Positions 8,795 through 17,541 of a stretch of DNA of 64,000 bases are shown here, piece after piece (within the stretch, counting starts at the first letter, position 1; each line of letters opens with the position of its first letter). Position numbers and translations under genes: made by a program. Location of the stretch: NCBI GenBank assembly GCA_014653535.1, contig JACWEK010000003.1, positions 1 to 64,000 on the forward strand, given 5' to 3'. The notes beneath the pieces are model-generated. The model was not told the origin of the DNA and ran no database searches. It was given only the letters and a program-made list of their open reading frames with translations. The stretch comes from Pelagibacterales bacterium SAG-MED43. GTDB lineage: Bacteria > Pseudomonadota > Alphaproteobacteria > Pelagibacterales > Pelagibacteraceae.

Positions 8795-9592
8795 ATGAGT
8801 GATTTGATTTCTCAAAATCTGAATATGATTTTTAAAACGCCCAAAGGAGAAACAGTTCACGCATTAAAAGATCTTAATTTCACTCTTAAAAAAGGAGAGC
8901 TTTTAACAGTTCTTGGGCCATCAGGTTGTGGAAAAACAACTTTATTAAACATCACTGCAGGATTTATTAGACCAACATCTGGAAGTATCACTTTAAATAA
9001 TAATGAAATAGATGGACCAGGAGTTGAGAGAGGTATGGTTTTTCAACAAGGAGCTTTATTTGAATGGTTGACTGTAGCAGAAAATGTGAACTTTGGATTA
9101 AGAATGAAAAAAGAAGATCCAATTAATACTGCAAAAAAAGTTGATGAATGGTTAGAAATTGTTGGACTCAAAGGTTTTGGAAATACTCCGACTTATCAAT
9201 TATCTGGAGGAATGCAGCAAAGAGTTGCTCTTGCAAGATGTTTAATAAATAACCCTGATTTAATTCTCATGGATGAACCTTTGGGAGCTTTAGATGCTTT
9301 GACAAGAGAAAAGATGCAGTCTTTGGTTTTAAAAATTTGGAAAGAAACTGGAAAAACAATTATTTTAATAACACACTCAGTTGAAGAAGCTTTATTACTT
9401 GGAGAAAGATTATATGTAATGGCTCCTCGACCTGGCCGTATACACAAAGAATATCATCTTCCATTTGCTTCAATGGGATTGAAACAAGATTTAAGAGAAA
9501 TAAAAAAAAATAAAGATTTTTCAGTAAAACGGGAAGAAATATTAGAAATGATTTGGAATATGGAAGAAGAAATCATGGGTAAAGATATTTAA
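8795..9592 (+). CDS. tauB: Taurine/sulfonate ABC transporter, ATP-binding protein (TauB-like)
   Basis: ABC ATPase of 265 residues. Seen: Walker A GPSGCGKTT near residues 42-50, Q-loop in MVFQQGALFEW, signature LSGGMQQRVALARC near residue 140, Walker B LILMDEPLGALD near residue 160, and switch histidine in LITHSVEEALLLGERLYVM. This is the canonical nitrate/sulfonate/taurine importer ATPase layout. It powers the permease encoded by the next gene, which starts on the base after its stop codon, so translation is coupled. The short C-terminal helix after residue 225 is normal for the group. Confidence 0.9.
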   Translation: MSDLISQNLNMIFKTPKGETVHALKDLNFTLKKGELLTVLGPSGCGKTTLLNITAGFIRPTSGSITLNNNEIDGPGVERGMVFQQGALFEWLTVAENVNFGLRMKKEDPINTAKKVDEWLEIVGLKGFGNTPTYQLSGGMQQRVALARCLINNPDLILMDEPLGALDALTREKMQSLVLKIWKETGKTIILITHSVEEALLLGERLYVMAPRPGRIHKEYHLPFASMGLKQDLREIKKNKDFSVKREEILEMIWNMEEEIMGKDI

Positions 9593-11518
9593 ATGTTAAC
9601 TCAAATAGTAACTTTCTTAATATTTGTAGCTGTTATCGGCTGTATTCTTTATGGAAGACGATTAATTAGAACTGAAAAAATTGATGCAGTTTTTGGAAAT
9701 CCTGAAAGAGCATTAGGTGGTACTCATTGGGTTATTGTTGGAAGTAGTTTTCTTCTATTGGTCTGGCTTTATTATTCTTGGGATATCGCAAAAGGATTTT
9801 ATCCAAAATCTGCTAATGAACTTTGCCAGGTAGCAAAGGTAAATGACTCTTTACTTGGTTTAAAATATCAATTTCCTATTGAGGAAAGAGAATTAAAAAG
9901 TACTTCTCAGATTAAAAAAGAAAATAAAAACTTAAAATTAATTCTTGAAGAAATTAAAATCTCAGATGAAATAAATATTCAACAAAAAGAAATCCTTACT
10001 GAGTTTATAAATCAAACGAAACAACTAATACCATTACTAACAAATGAGGATTTGATTGAAAATGAGACTAAACAAAAATTAAATGATATTACAGGGAAAA
10101 TTAACTTACTCACTGAAAATTTTCAAAAACAAGATTATCCATTTGAAACTGAACAACAGCTTTACGATAGGCTTAAAGCTGTTAATGAAGAAGGTGGATG
10201 GGGTATCACAAAAGTTAATGCTGGATCAGGATCTATCGAAAATACTATGGAAGTTCCCCTAATTCCAGCAACATACAGAGGTCTAAAGTTTCATGCTGCG
10301 GCTCAAGAGTTAAATTTAATCAGCGATGAGTTTTTTAAATTACGAAACCATAATCCACAATTTAAAAACAAAATTAAAAAAATTAAAGATGATATTAAAA
10401 AATATAGAAAAGGCTTAGGTGATGATGAAGAGGTAGCTTCAACATATGCGAAGAATATAGTTAAAATTGCAAGAAGAATAGAATTTGCAAGTATCTATCC
10501 TCCAAATACATTAGATAAGGTGCAGGCAGCTATTGTTAAATTTGATAGTGCACAAATACAAGCTCAAGGTGGACTAAGATTCATTGATATTTTTTTATTT
10601 CCTGCTGGAACAATTGTTGCTAGCGGGCCAAGTTGTTCTGAACAAGGGTCCGGTAGATGGTTGCCAAAACCATCAGACACTCTAAATAAATTTATTCTAA
10701 TGTCAAAACCTAGTGTTGGTTACAAAGATATCCCTCTTTTATGGATAAAAATGGTCGATATCAGTAATTTAGTTGGTTTCATTCTACCAGATTGGATTGC
10801 TGATATTTTACCAGGTGAGTACCCCGTTCACTCTAAAGATGGAATAGTTAAACAAAACTTTAAAGGTAAAGTTCTTAAAATTGTAACTGGTGACTTTAGA
10901 TTATTAAAGGTCCCTGTTCCTTATGGACATATCTGGGACTCCTTTATGAGAGTATTCTTAGGATTAGTTTTTGGAATAATCATAGGTGTTCCGCTAGGAT
11001 TATTTATGGGATTGAATAGATTTGCTAAGGGCTTTTTTGATCCTTTAATTGAACTTTATAGGCCTGTACCTCCTTTAGCATGGGCACCTTTAATTATTTC
11101 TGTATTAGGTATTGATAATACCGGAAAAGTATTTCTTTTGTTTATGGTTTCATTATCAATTATGATTATCTCAGCAAGAGCTGGAGCATCTGGAACACAA
11201 CTCTCAAAAATTCATGCAGCACACTCACTTGGCGCTTCTAAGAGACAAATACTTAGGTATGTAATATTTCCAAACTCACTACCAGAAATTCTCACAGGTA
11301 TTAGAGTTGCTGTAGGAATGTGTTGGGGAACTTTGGTTGCGGCTGAATTTTTAGCAGGAACAACTGGTATAGGTTTTGTTGAAAATGTTGCTAAAAAATA
11401 TTTTCAATACGAAGTAATTTGGATCACAATTTTTATTATGGGAATGTTGGGTTTATTATTCGATATAACTCTAAGAAAAATTATAGATAAATATATTCCA
11501 TGGCGAGGAAAAGGTTAA
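9593..11518 (+). CDS. tauC: Taurine/sulfonate ABC transporter permease with large N-terminal periplasmic-type extension (TauC-like)
   Basis: The last 198 residues (about 444-641) are an ordinary TauC/SsuC permease domain, with the EAA-loop motif HAAHSLGASKRQILRYVIFP and several membrane segments. Ahead of it are some 440 extra residues: two hydrophobic segments (about 3-20 and 45-63), then a long hydrophilic region that is lysine/glutamate rich and coiled-coil-like at about 95-185 and 255-300, and a more globular part at about 330-440 with SGPSCSEQGSGRWLPKPSDT. Family members are normally about 250-280 residues. The topology suggests that the extra domain faces the periplasm, where it could contact TauA. 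The frame is open and continuous, so this is a genuine fusion or insertion, not an error. Confidence 0.85.
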   Translation: MLTQIVTFLIFVAVIGCILYGRRLIRTEKIDAVFGNPERALGGTHWVIVGSSFLLLVWLYYSWDIAKGFYPKSANELCQVAKVNDSLLGLKYQFPIEERELKSTSQIKKENKNLKLILEEIKISDEINIQQKEILTEFINQTKQLIPLLTNEDLIENETKQKLNDITGKINLLTENFQKQDYPFETEQQLYDRLKAVNEEGGWGITKVNAGSGSIENTMEVPLIPATYRGLKFHAAAQELNLISDEFFKLRNHNPQFKNKIKKIKDDIKKYRKGLGDDEEVASTYAKNIVKIARRIEFASIYPPNTLDKVQAAIVKFDSAQIQAQGGLRFIDIFLFPAGTIVASGPSCSEQGSGRWLPKPSDTLNKFILMSKPSVGYKDIPLLWIKMVDISNLVGFILPDWIADILPGEYPVHSKDGIVKQNFKGKVLKIVTGDFRLLKVPVPYGHIWDSFMRVFLGLVFGIIIGVPLGLFMGLNRFAKGFFDPLIELYRPVPPLAWAPLIISVLGIDNTGKVFLLFMVSLSIMIISARAGASGTQLSKIHAAHSLGASKRQILRYVIFPNSLPEILTGIRVAVGMCWGTLVAAEFLAGTTGIGFVENVAKKYFQYEVIWITIFIMGMLGLLFDITLRKIIDKYIPWRGKG

Positions 11519-11521
11519 TCT

Positions 11522-12403
11522 TTATTTGTTAATTATTTTTTTTATATATTCTTTAAGTTTCTTTTTTCCAAAATGTTTATGAACTTTATTTGACAAATTC
11601 ATACTGGTTAATGCTGATGAATATCTTTCTCCTGGACGTTTTTTTAAAAACCTTATTCTTGATTTAAACATCTTTGCTACTTCTAAAATTGAAAAACTCT
11701 CCTTATTTGAAATAGAATAATGTCTTGATAAATTTTTTTTCCAGGCTAGATAACAAATTGCTACTGTATCATCTATATGAGTAAATCTTCTAGACTGACT
11801 GCCAGGTAATACAACTGGTAGAGGTTTTTTATTTTTAAATGCTTCCTCAAAAATACCAATTACGGTAGCCATTTTTCCTTTAGATATTTGTCCAGGGCCA
11901 TAAACATTATAAAAATAAATTACATCGTATTTGAAATTAAACCATTCTTTTAAATTTTCTAATAATTCTAAATTTTTTGATTTTGTAAATGCATATGGTG
12001 ATAAGTTTTTATCATTACCTCCATTACCTAGTGAAGCAGATGTCGCAGAGTAAATTAGTTTTATCTTATTTTCTAAACAAAAATTTAAAACAGAGTTGGT
12101 TCCTATCATATTTGAGTCTAAGCAATCATTCATATTTATAAAACTTTGATAAATTCTTGCAAATTCTCCAAAATGAAAAATAGAATGAATTTTATTAGGT
12201 TGTCTGATAAACTTTTTAATATTTTTTGTGTCTCCGTTCAAATATTTTACTCTTGAATTATTGATATGATTTTTTTTTGACCCTGAAGAATAGTTGTCTA
12301 AACTAATTATATGATATTTGGTTTTTGATAATAATAATCTTATCAAATTAGATCCTAGGAAACCTGCCCCACCTGTGATTAAGATGCTTTTTTTAATAAT
12401 CAT
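11522..12403 (-). CDS. NAD-dependent epimerase/dehydratase (GalE-like)
   Basis: Extended SDR protein of 293 residues. Seen: ILITGGAGFLGSNL near residues 7-20, the acidic NAD-ribose position in SLDNYSSGS, HFGEFARIYQS, a serine-rich catalytic strand SATSASLG, and YAFTKSK giving YxxxK. YFYNVYGPGQ and RRFTHIDD are typical of UDP-glucose 4-epimerase relatives. Somewhat short, as the C-terminal substrate domain is compact. It converges with tauC, 3 bases apart, and diverges from the Ldh2-family gene. Isolated here from the polysaccharide block. Substrate unknown. Confidence 0.8.
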   Translation of the reverse strand: MIIKKSILITGGAGFLGSNLIRLLLSKTKYHIISLDNYSSGSKKNHINNSRVKYLNGDTKNIKKFIRQPNKIHSIFHFGEFARIYQSFINMNDCLDSNMIGTNSVLNFCLENKIKLIYSATSASLGNGGNDKNLSPYAFTKSKNLELLENLKEWFNFKYDVIYFYNVYGPGQISKGKMATVIGIFEEAFKNKKPLPVVLPGSQSRRFTHIDDTVAICYLAWKKNLSRHYSISNKESFSILEVAKMFKSRIRFLKKRPGERYSSALTSMNLSNKVHKHFGKKKLKEYIKKIINK

Positions 12404-12485
12404 TTTTTTAAGTTTTTTAAATTATATATTGAATAATTTTAATAATTAGTAATTTTTTATAACATGTTATAGAGATATTCTTTAG

Positions 12486-13490
12486 ATGAAAATAAAAAAA
12501 CTTAAACAATTATTAATAAAAATTTTTAAAAAAAACGGTCTTGGCAATGTTCATTCATCAATTTCTGCAAATGCTCTTATAAATGCTGAATTAGTAGGTG
12601 CATACGCTCATGGCCTATCAAGGCTTAAAATGTATTGTGATAGAATAAATAAAAAAGTTATAAATCCAAAACCTAAAATAAAAGTAAAAAAGATTTCACA
12701 ATCTATCTCATACGTTGATGCAGATAATAGTATAGGATTTGTTGCTGCAGATATTGGAATAAAAAAAGCCATAGAAAATGCAAAAAAAACTGGAATTGGT
12801 TTAGTTGCAGTCAAAAATAGTGGTCACTATGGTCTCTCTGGATATTATGCTGAACAAGCTGTTAAAAAAAATTTAATTACTATGATTTATACAAATGCAC
12901 CACCAGCAGTTGCTCCTCATGGAGCTTTAAAAAGTTTATTTGGAACTAATCCAATTTGTTTTGGAGCCCCAACGGGATCTAAAATTCCTTTTATTTTAGA
13001 TACTTCTATTTCTATGATTAATAGAGGAAAAATTAGAGTGGCAGCGCGTAATAATCAAAAAATTCCTGAAGGTGTTGCTCTAGATAAATTTGGTAATCCA
13101 ACTATAGACGCAAAAAAGGCATTAGCAGGTGTACAGTTACCTATAGCCGGATTTAGAGGATCTGGTCTTGCATGGATGGTGGATATTTTAAGTGGTGTTT
13201 TAACGGGAGGAAATCATGCTGGTAAAGTAAAAGACCCTTTTGATGATTTTTCAGGACCACAAAATATTGGACATTTGTTTATCACATTTAAAACAAATTT
13301 ATTTGTCAATAATTTTAATAACAGAATAAAAAATAATATTAAAATAATTAAAAAATTACCAAAAATCAAAGGTATTAAAGAAATAATGTATCCTGGTCAA
13401 AATAAATATATAAGATTTAAAATGAATTCTAAAAAAGATATTAATATTTCTGAAATTATAAAAAAAGATTTAAAACTTCTTATGAATTAA
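12486..13490 (+). CDS. Ldh2/malate-lactate dehydrogenase family oxidoreductase, candidate sulfolactate dehydrogenase (ComC-like)
   Basis: 334-residue NAD(P)-dependent hydroxyacid dehydrogenase of the type-2 malate/L-lactate family, which is unrelated to Rossmann LDHs. Seen: AHGLSRLKMYCDRI (catalytic histidine region), KNSGHYGLSGYYAEQA, APHGALKSLFGTNP, and RGKIRVAARNNQKIPEGVALD. The family includes malate, ureidoglycolate, delta-piperideine-carboxylate and (R)-sulfolactate (ComC) dehydrogenases. Sulfolactate is proposed here only because of context: tauABC upstream, and a phosphotransacetylase-like and an HpsN-like gene immediately downstream. The next gene starts 5 bases after the stop. Family call secure, substrate open. 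Confidence 0.78.
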   Translation: MKIKKLKQLLIKIFKKNGLGNVHSSISANALINAELVGAYAHGLSRLKMYCDRINKKVINPKPKIKVKKISQSISYVDADNSIGFVAADIGIKKAIENAKKTGIGLVAVKNSGHYGLSGYYAEQAVKKNLITMIYTNAPPAVAPHGALKSLFGTNPICFGAPTGSKIPFILDTSISMINRGKIRVAARNNQKIPEGVALDKFGNPTIDAKKALAGVQLPIAGFRGSGLAWMVDILSGVLTGGNHAGKVKDPFDDFSGPQNIGHLFITFKTNLFVNNFNNRIKNNIKIIKKLPKIKGIKEIMYPGQNKYIRFKMNSKKDINISEIIKKDLKLLMN

Positions 13491-13495
13491 GATTT

Positions 13496-14407
13496 ATGCT
13501 TTCAAATAAAGAAATTATATGTCCTGATAACCTTTTAAATATTGCTCACAAAAAAAAAGCTGTAAAGGCAGCTATAGTTAACGCTGGTAAACCTTTGCCA
13601 ATGTTATCTGTTCAAGATGCAGTAGATGAAAATTTAATTGAGCCAATTTTTATCGGTAATCAAGACGAAATTTTGAAATGTGCAGAAGATTTAAAATGGG
13701 ATATTTCAAAATTTGAAATTATTAATGAACCAATTGAAAATAAAACAGCAACTATAGCGGCTAAATTAGCTAGTGAAAAAAAAATAAAGATTATTGTTAA
13801 AGGTCATATTCACACTGATATTCTTATGAAAGAAGTTTTAAAAAGAGAATATGGTTTGCTGGGAAAAACTCGTTTAAGCCATATTTGGCATATGACTGTT
13901 GAAAAAAATGATAAACCACTAATTATAACTGATGGTGCTTTAAATGTTTTACCAAACATAAAAACTAAAATGCATATTTTAAAAAATGTTATTAATTTTT
14001 CTAATAGAATTGGTATCGAGAGACCCAAAGTAGCCATACTTTCAGCAACTGAGGAAGTTTTAGATAGTGTTCCAAGTTCAAAAGATGCTGAAGAATTAAC
14101 TCAACTTGCAAAAAAAGAAAATTTAAATGCAGATGTATTTGGTCCTCTTGCTTTTGATAACAGTATTTCAAAAAAGTCAGCAGCAATCAAAGGAATAAAG
14201 AATGATGTTGCGGGAATGGCAGATGTTTTATTGGTACCAAGCGTAGAAACAGGCAATGGATTAGTAAAAATGTTAATATATTTTTCTGGAGCATGTGCTG
14301 CAGGCGTTGTTGTTGGTGGTAAAGTGCCAGTTGTTATAACTAGTCGTTCAGATGAAGCCCGAGCAAGGTTAGCTTCAATTGCTGCTGCTGTGGTTGCTTT
14401 AGATTGA
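13496..14407 (+). CDS. Phosphate acetyl/butyryltransferase family protein (Pta/Ptb-like)
   Basis: 303-residue protein of the PTA_PTB family, which exchanges acyl groups between CoA and phosphate. Seen: the N-terminal LSVQDAVDENLIEPIFIGN segment, the glycine-containing LIITDGALNVLPN, DVFGPLAFDNSIS near residue 220, DVLLVPSVETGNGLVKMLIYF, and the closing SRSDEARARLASIAAA. No CobB-like or DRTGG domain, so it is the short form. In sulfonate degraders such enzymes turn acetyl phosphate released by sulfoacetaldehyde acetyltransferase (Xsc) into acetyl-CoA, but no xsc is in this window. Spaced 5 bases from the Ldh2-family gene, hence one transcript. Confidence 0.8.
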   Translation: MLSNKEIICPDNLLNIAHKKKAVKAAIVNAGKPLPMLSVQDAVDENLIEPIFIGNQDEILKCAEDLKWDISKFEIINEPIENKTATIAAKLASEKKIKIIVKGHIHTDILMKEVLKREYGLLGKTRLSHIWHMTVEKNDKPLIITDGALNVLPNIKTKMHILKNVINFSNRIGIERPKVAILSATEEVLDSVPSSKDAEELTQLAKKENLNADVFGPLAFDNSISKKSAAIKGIKNDVAGMADVLLVPSVETGNGLVKMLIYFSGACAAGVVVGGKVPVVITSRSDEARARLASIAAAVVALD

Positions 14408-14429
14408 TTCTTAATAACAAATTATATTT

Positions 14430-14519
14430 ATGAAACCAAATGATTATATAAGTTTATATTTTCTTGTAATAATACTTTGTATAACAAGTACAAATATTCT
14501 ATATAGAATTTATTTTTAA
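14430..14519 (+). CDS. Possible 29-residue membrane peptide
   Basis: Short frame in the 173-base gap before the HisD-family gene. It encodes one hydrophobic stretch (LYFLVIILCITST) flanked by polar ends and stops at TAA. No convincing ribosome binding site precedes the ATG, and A+T-rich DNA often gives such frames by chance. Listed because it is all the gap contains apart from the upstream region of the next gene. Confidence 0.2.
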   Translation: MKPNDYISLYFLVIILCITSTNILYRIYF

Positions 14520-14580
14520 TTCTTCATTGAAAAAGAGACTTTAATAATTTAAAAATTTGCAATAAATAGATAGGTAAGCA

Positions 14581-15867
14581 ATGGCAATTCAATATTTAAA
14601 AAAATCACCTAAAACTTCATCTTCAGATGACACTAAAACCACAGAAATAGTTAAAAATCTTTTAAAAGAGATTGAAACTTCAAAAGAAGAAGCTTGCATA
14701 AAGCTAACCAATAAGTTTGATAATTACGATGGTGAAATAGTTGTTTCTAAACAAAGAATAGAAGAAGTTAAAAAGGAACTAAATCAAAAAATAAAAGATG
14801 ATATTCAATTTTCTCATGAAAGGGTTAGAAAATTTGCAGAGGCACAATTACGAAATTATGGTCAAGATTTTGAGGTGGAACTTTCTCCAGGCCTATTTGC
14901 TGGTCAAAAATTGATACCAGTCAATACAGCTGGCTGTTATATCCCAGGTGGAAGGTACGCGCACATAGCTTCTGCAGTAATGAGTGTAACAACAGCTAAA
15001 GTGGCTGGTGTTAAAAATATTATTGCATGCAGTCCACCAAAAAAAGGTGTCGGTGCCCATCCAGCAATAATTTATACAGCTGACTTATGTGGTGCTGATG
15101 TTATATTAAATTTAGGTGGTGTACCAGGTATTGCCGCAATGACTAATGGTTTATTTGAAAATCCTCCAGCAGATATTTTAGTAGGACCAGGAAATCAGTT
15201 TGTAGCTGAAGCGAAAAGAATTTTGTTTGGTAAAGTTGGTATTGATTTATTTGCAGGCCCTACAGAAATAGCTGTCATTGCTGATGATAAAGCTGATGCA
15301 GAAATGGTTGCTGTAGATTTAGTTGGTCAAGCTGAACATGGTTATAATTCTCCCGCTTGGTTATACACAACAAGTAAAAGATTAGCTGAAGAAGTAATGA
15401 AAAGAGTTCCAGAATTAATTGCTCAACTACCAGAAGTTCCTAGAACTAGTGCCGAAGCCGCTTGGAGAGATTATGGTGAGGTTATTCTCTGTGATACAGA
15501 CGAGGAAGTGGCAACTATAAGTGATGAATATGCACCTGAGCACCTAGAAGTGCAAACTCAAAACCTTGAATGGTTTCACAAAAGATTAAAGAATTATGGA
15601 TCGTTATTTATTGGTGAAGAAACAACTGTAGCGTATGGAGATAAATGCTCTGGCACAAATCATATATTGCCTACCAAAGGTGCAGGAAGATATACAGGTG
15701 GGTTATTTGTTGGAAAATTTATTAAAACTTTAAGTTTTCAAAGAATGACAAAAGAGTCTACTAAATCAGTTGGTGCTGCTTGTGCAAGAATATCTAGGTA
15801 TGAGGGTATGGAGGCACATGCAAGAACAGGTGATGTTAGACTTAGAAAATATGGGTTCTCAAATTAG
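14581..15867 (+). CDS. HisD-family dehydrogenase, probably sulfopropanediol 3-dehydrogenase (HpsN-like) rather than histidinol dehydrogenase
   Basis: 428 residues over the whole histidinol-dehydrogenase fold. Seen: TAGCYIPGGRYAHIASA near residue 120, VGPGNQFVAEAKR near residue 202, metal/catalytic segments DLVGQAEHGYNSP and APEHLEV, and the late EGMEAHART histidine. Features I associate with HpsN (converts (R)-2,3-dihydroxypropane-1-sulfonate, DHPS, to (R)-sulfolactate with NAD) are the opening IQYLKK, the word GGRYAHI, EAAWRDYGEVILC, and EETTVAYGDKCSGTNH where true HisD usually has a different entry into SGTNH. There are no other his genes beside it; the neighbours are Pta-like, Ldh2-like and tauABC. 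I favour a sulfonate role but cannot exclude HisD. Ends in a four-base tail overlap with the LysE gene. Confidence 0.75.
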   Translation: MAIQYLKKSPKTSSSDDTKTTEIVKNLLKEIETSKEEACIKLTNKFDNYDGEIVVSKQRIEEVKKELNQKIKDDIQFSHERVRKFAEAQLRNYGQDFEVELSPGLFAGQKLIPVNTAGCYIPGGRYAHIASAVMSVTTAKVAGVKNIIACSPPKKGVGAHPAIIYTADLCGADVILNLGGVPGIAAMTNGLFENPPADILVGPGNQFVAEAKRILFGKVGIDLFAGPTEIAVIADDKADAEMVAVDLVGQAEHGYNSPAWLYTTSKRLAEEVMKRVPELIAQLPEVPRTSAEAAWRDYGEVILCDTDEEVATISDEYAPEHLEVQTQNLEWFHKRLKNYGSLFIGEETTVAYGDKCSGTNHILPTKGAGRYTGGLFVGKFIKTLSFQRMTKESTKSVGAACARISRYEGMEAHARTGDVRLRKYGFSN

Positions 15868-16478
15868 AGTAAATACACTGTTTCTTTAACTATATAAATA
15901 GCAAGTAAAGACATAAAAACAATTATGAATACATTTATATATTTCCATGATTTATCATTCTGTGCATATTTTGAAAGATAAACAGATAAGTAACCTAACA
16001 GAAAGAAAAATATAAATGATGCAGTAGACGCACCAATACCAAAATAAATTTTTTCATCGAATAAAAAATTCTTCGAAAAGTTTCCCAAAAAGAAAACAGT
16101 ATCAGAATATACATGTGCATTTAAATACGTAAAACTAAGTGTCTTTAATAATATCTGAGAACTAGAAATATTTTTTATTTCACTATTAAAATTAACATGA
16201 ACTCCTAAAGATTTGATTTTTGAATATATAAAATAAATTAAAAAAAAAATTAATAAAATGTTAAGAGAAAATTCTACAAATAAATTAAAATATTGATGAA
16301 AAAAATGGAATAAAAGGATACCTGAAAAAATAAGTAATAAATCAGATAATGAGCAAATTAAACATATTAAAAATATATATTGTTTTTTTAATCCCTGCTC
16401 AATTACAAAAACATTTTGAGCACCTAATGCTAAAATTAAACTAAGCCCGGTAAAAAAACCCAATACCAGGTACTCCAT
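15864..16478 (-). CDS. LysE/ArgO family amino-acid exporter
   Basis: Inner-membrane protein of 204 residues with about six hydrophobic segments. The start MEYLVLGFFTGLSLILALGAQNVFVIEQGL is cut from the LysE/ArgO mould, with the conserved GAQN(V)F motif in the first helix; the loop after it is basic as usual. The family exports lysine, arginine or other small metabolites. Its last four bases overlap the end of the convergent HisD-family gene, the two stop codons sharing TTAG. It sits 11 bases downstream of the VOC gene on the same strand and is probably co-transcribed with it. Substrate unknown. Confidence 0.85.
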   Translation of the reverse strand: MEYLVLGFFTGLSLILALGAQNVFVIEQGLKKQYIFLICLICSLSDLLLIFSGILLFHFFHQYFNLFVEFSLNILLIFFLIYFIYSKIKSLGVHVNFNSEIKNISSSQILLKTLSFTYLNAHVYSDTVFFLGNFSKNFLFDEKIYFGIGASTASFIFFFLLGYLSVYLSKYAQNDKSWKYINVFIIVFMSLLAIYIVKETVYLL

Positions 16479-16489
16479 CTAAAATTAGA

Positions 16490-16900
16490 TTATTCTGAGT
16501 TTGCAGTTAATGTTTTAATCTCTAAAATATTTTCGTTGGGATCTTTAACAAAAAATGTTTCTTGCTCATATTTTGTTCCTTTAAATCTTAGATAAGGCTC
16601 ATCATAATATTTAGCACCTTTTTCTTTCAATCTATTTTTTAAAGTATTAAAATCTTTTCTTGATAAGTGAACTCCAAAATGTGGCACAGAAACATTTCCC
16701 ATGTCTACATCGTGTCTTTCACTGTCTAGTTTGTGATCACTAGCATGAAGTGTTAATTCATTACCCCAAAAATCGACATCAGCCCATTCTTGTGCTGAGT
16801 TATCTAGACGACACCCCAATGTCTCACTGTAAAATTTTTTTGCTGTTTCTAAATCACCACATGGGATTGCTAGGTGAAAACAGTTAGTATTTTTATACAT
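16490..16900 (-). CDS. VOC (glyoxalase/extradiol dioxygenase) superfamily protein
   Basis: 136-residue single-unit VOC protein made of two beta-alpha-beta-beta-beta halves. Possible metal ligands are visible: histidine in CFHLAIPCGDLETAKKFY (residues 8-25), another in PHFGVHLSRKDF near residue 75, and glutamate in NENILEIKTL near the C-terminus. Such proteins bind a divalent metal and act as isomerases, dioxygenases or resistance proteins; the reaction cannot be read here. A clear ribosome binding site (AGGAGA) precedes the ATG. Followed on the same strand by the LysE exporter. Confidence 0.8.
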   Translation of the reverse strand: MYKNTNCFHLAIPCGDLETAKKFYSETLGCRLDNSAQEWADVDFWGNELTLHASDHKLDSERHDVDMGNVSVPHFGVHLSRKDFNTLKNRLKEKGAKYYDEPYLRFKGTKYEQETFFVKDPNENILEIKTLTANSE

Positions 16901-16971
16901 AATTTCTCCTTTAAATTCTTACTTTAATAACTATATAACTCTCATAATTTTTTATCAAGCTATCAAATTTT

Positions 16972-17541
16972 ATGAGTGATTTTCTTCAATCTATAATAGA
17001 CAGAGATCCTGCGGCAAAATCTAAACTAAGTTTAATATTAACGTATCCTGGAGTTAAGGCTATATTTTTTCACAAAGTTGCAAATTTTTTTGCCATAGCA
17101 AAATTTGATTTAGTTGCACGAATCATTTCTCAATTCTCAAGATTTTTAACTGGTATAGAAATCCATCCAAAAGCAAAAATTGGGAAAAATTTATTTATAG
17201 ATCATGGCATGGGTGTGGTAATTGGTGAAACATCAGAGATTGGTGACAATGTTACAATTTATCATAATGTTACCTTAGGTGGAATTGCTCCAAGTATTAA
17301 TTCAAATGATCAAAGAAATATTAAAAGACACCCAACTTTAGAGGATGATGTTGTAATTGGTTCAGGAGCTCAAATATTAGGTCCCATAATCATAGGAAAA
17401 AATTCTTTAATTGGATCTAATTCGGTTGTAACTAAAGATGTTCCTGAAAAATCCGTTATGGCAGGAATTCCTGCTAAAAAGGTTGGAGATGCATCTAAAG
17501 GATTTAAACCTTATGCTGTTACTGATGAAGAAAAAAAATAA
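16972..17541 (+). CDS. cysE: Serine O-acetyltransferase
   Basis: 189-residue left-handed beta-helix acetyltransferase, the short SAT form. Seen: [24 protein letters not shown] in the N-terminal helical part, then hexapeptide repeats from about residue 60 ([28 protein letters not shown], given here only by its key words [18 protein letters not shown] and HNVTLGG), with the conserved catalytic histidines of DHG and HNVTLGG. It makes O-acetylserine from serine and acetyl-CoA. Its TAA overlaps the ATG of cysK (TAATG), so the two steps of cysteine synthesis are translationally coupled. Confidence 0.93.
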   Translation: MSDFLQSIIDRDPAAKSKLSLILTYPGVKAIFFHKVANFFAIAKFDLVARIISQFSRFLTGIEIHPKAKIGKNLFIDHGMGVVIGETSEIGDNVTIYHNVTLGGIAPSINSNDQRNIKRHPTLEDDVVIGSGAQILGPIIIGKNSLIGSNSVVTKDVPEKSVMAGIPAKKVGDASKGFKPYAVTDEEKK

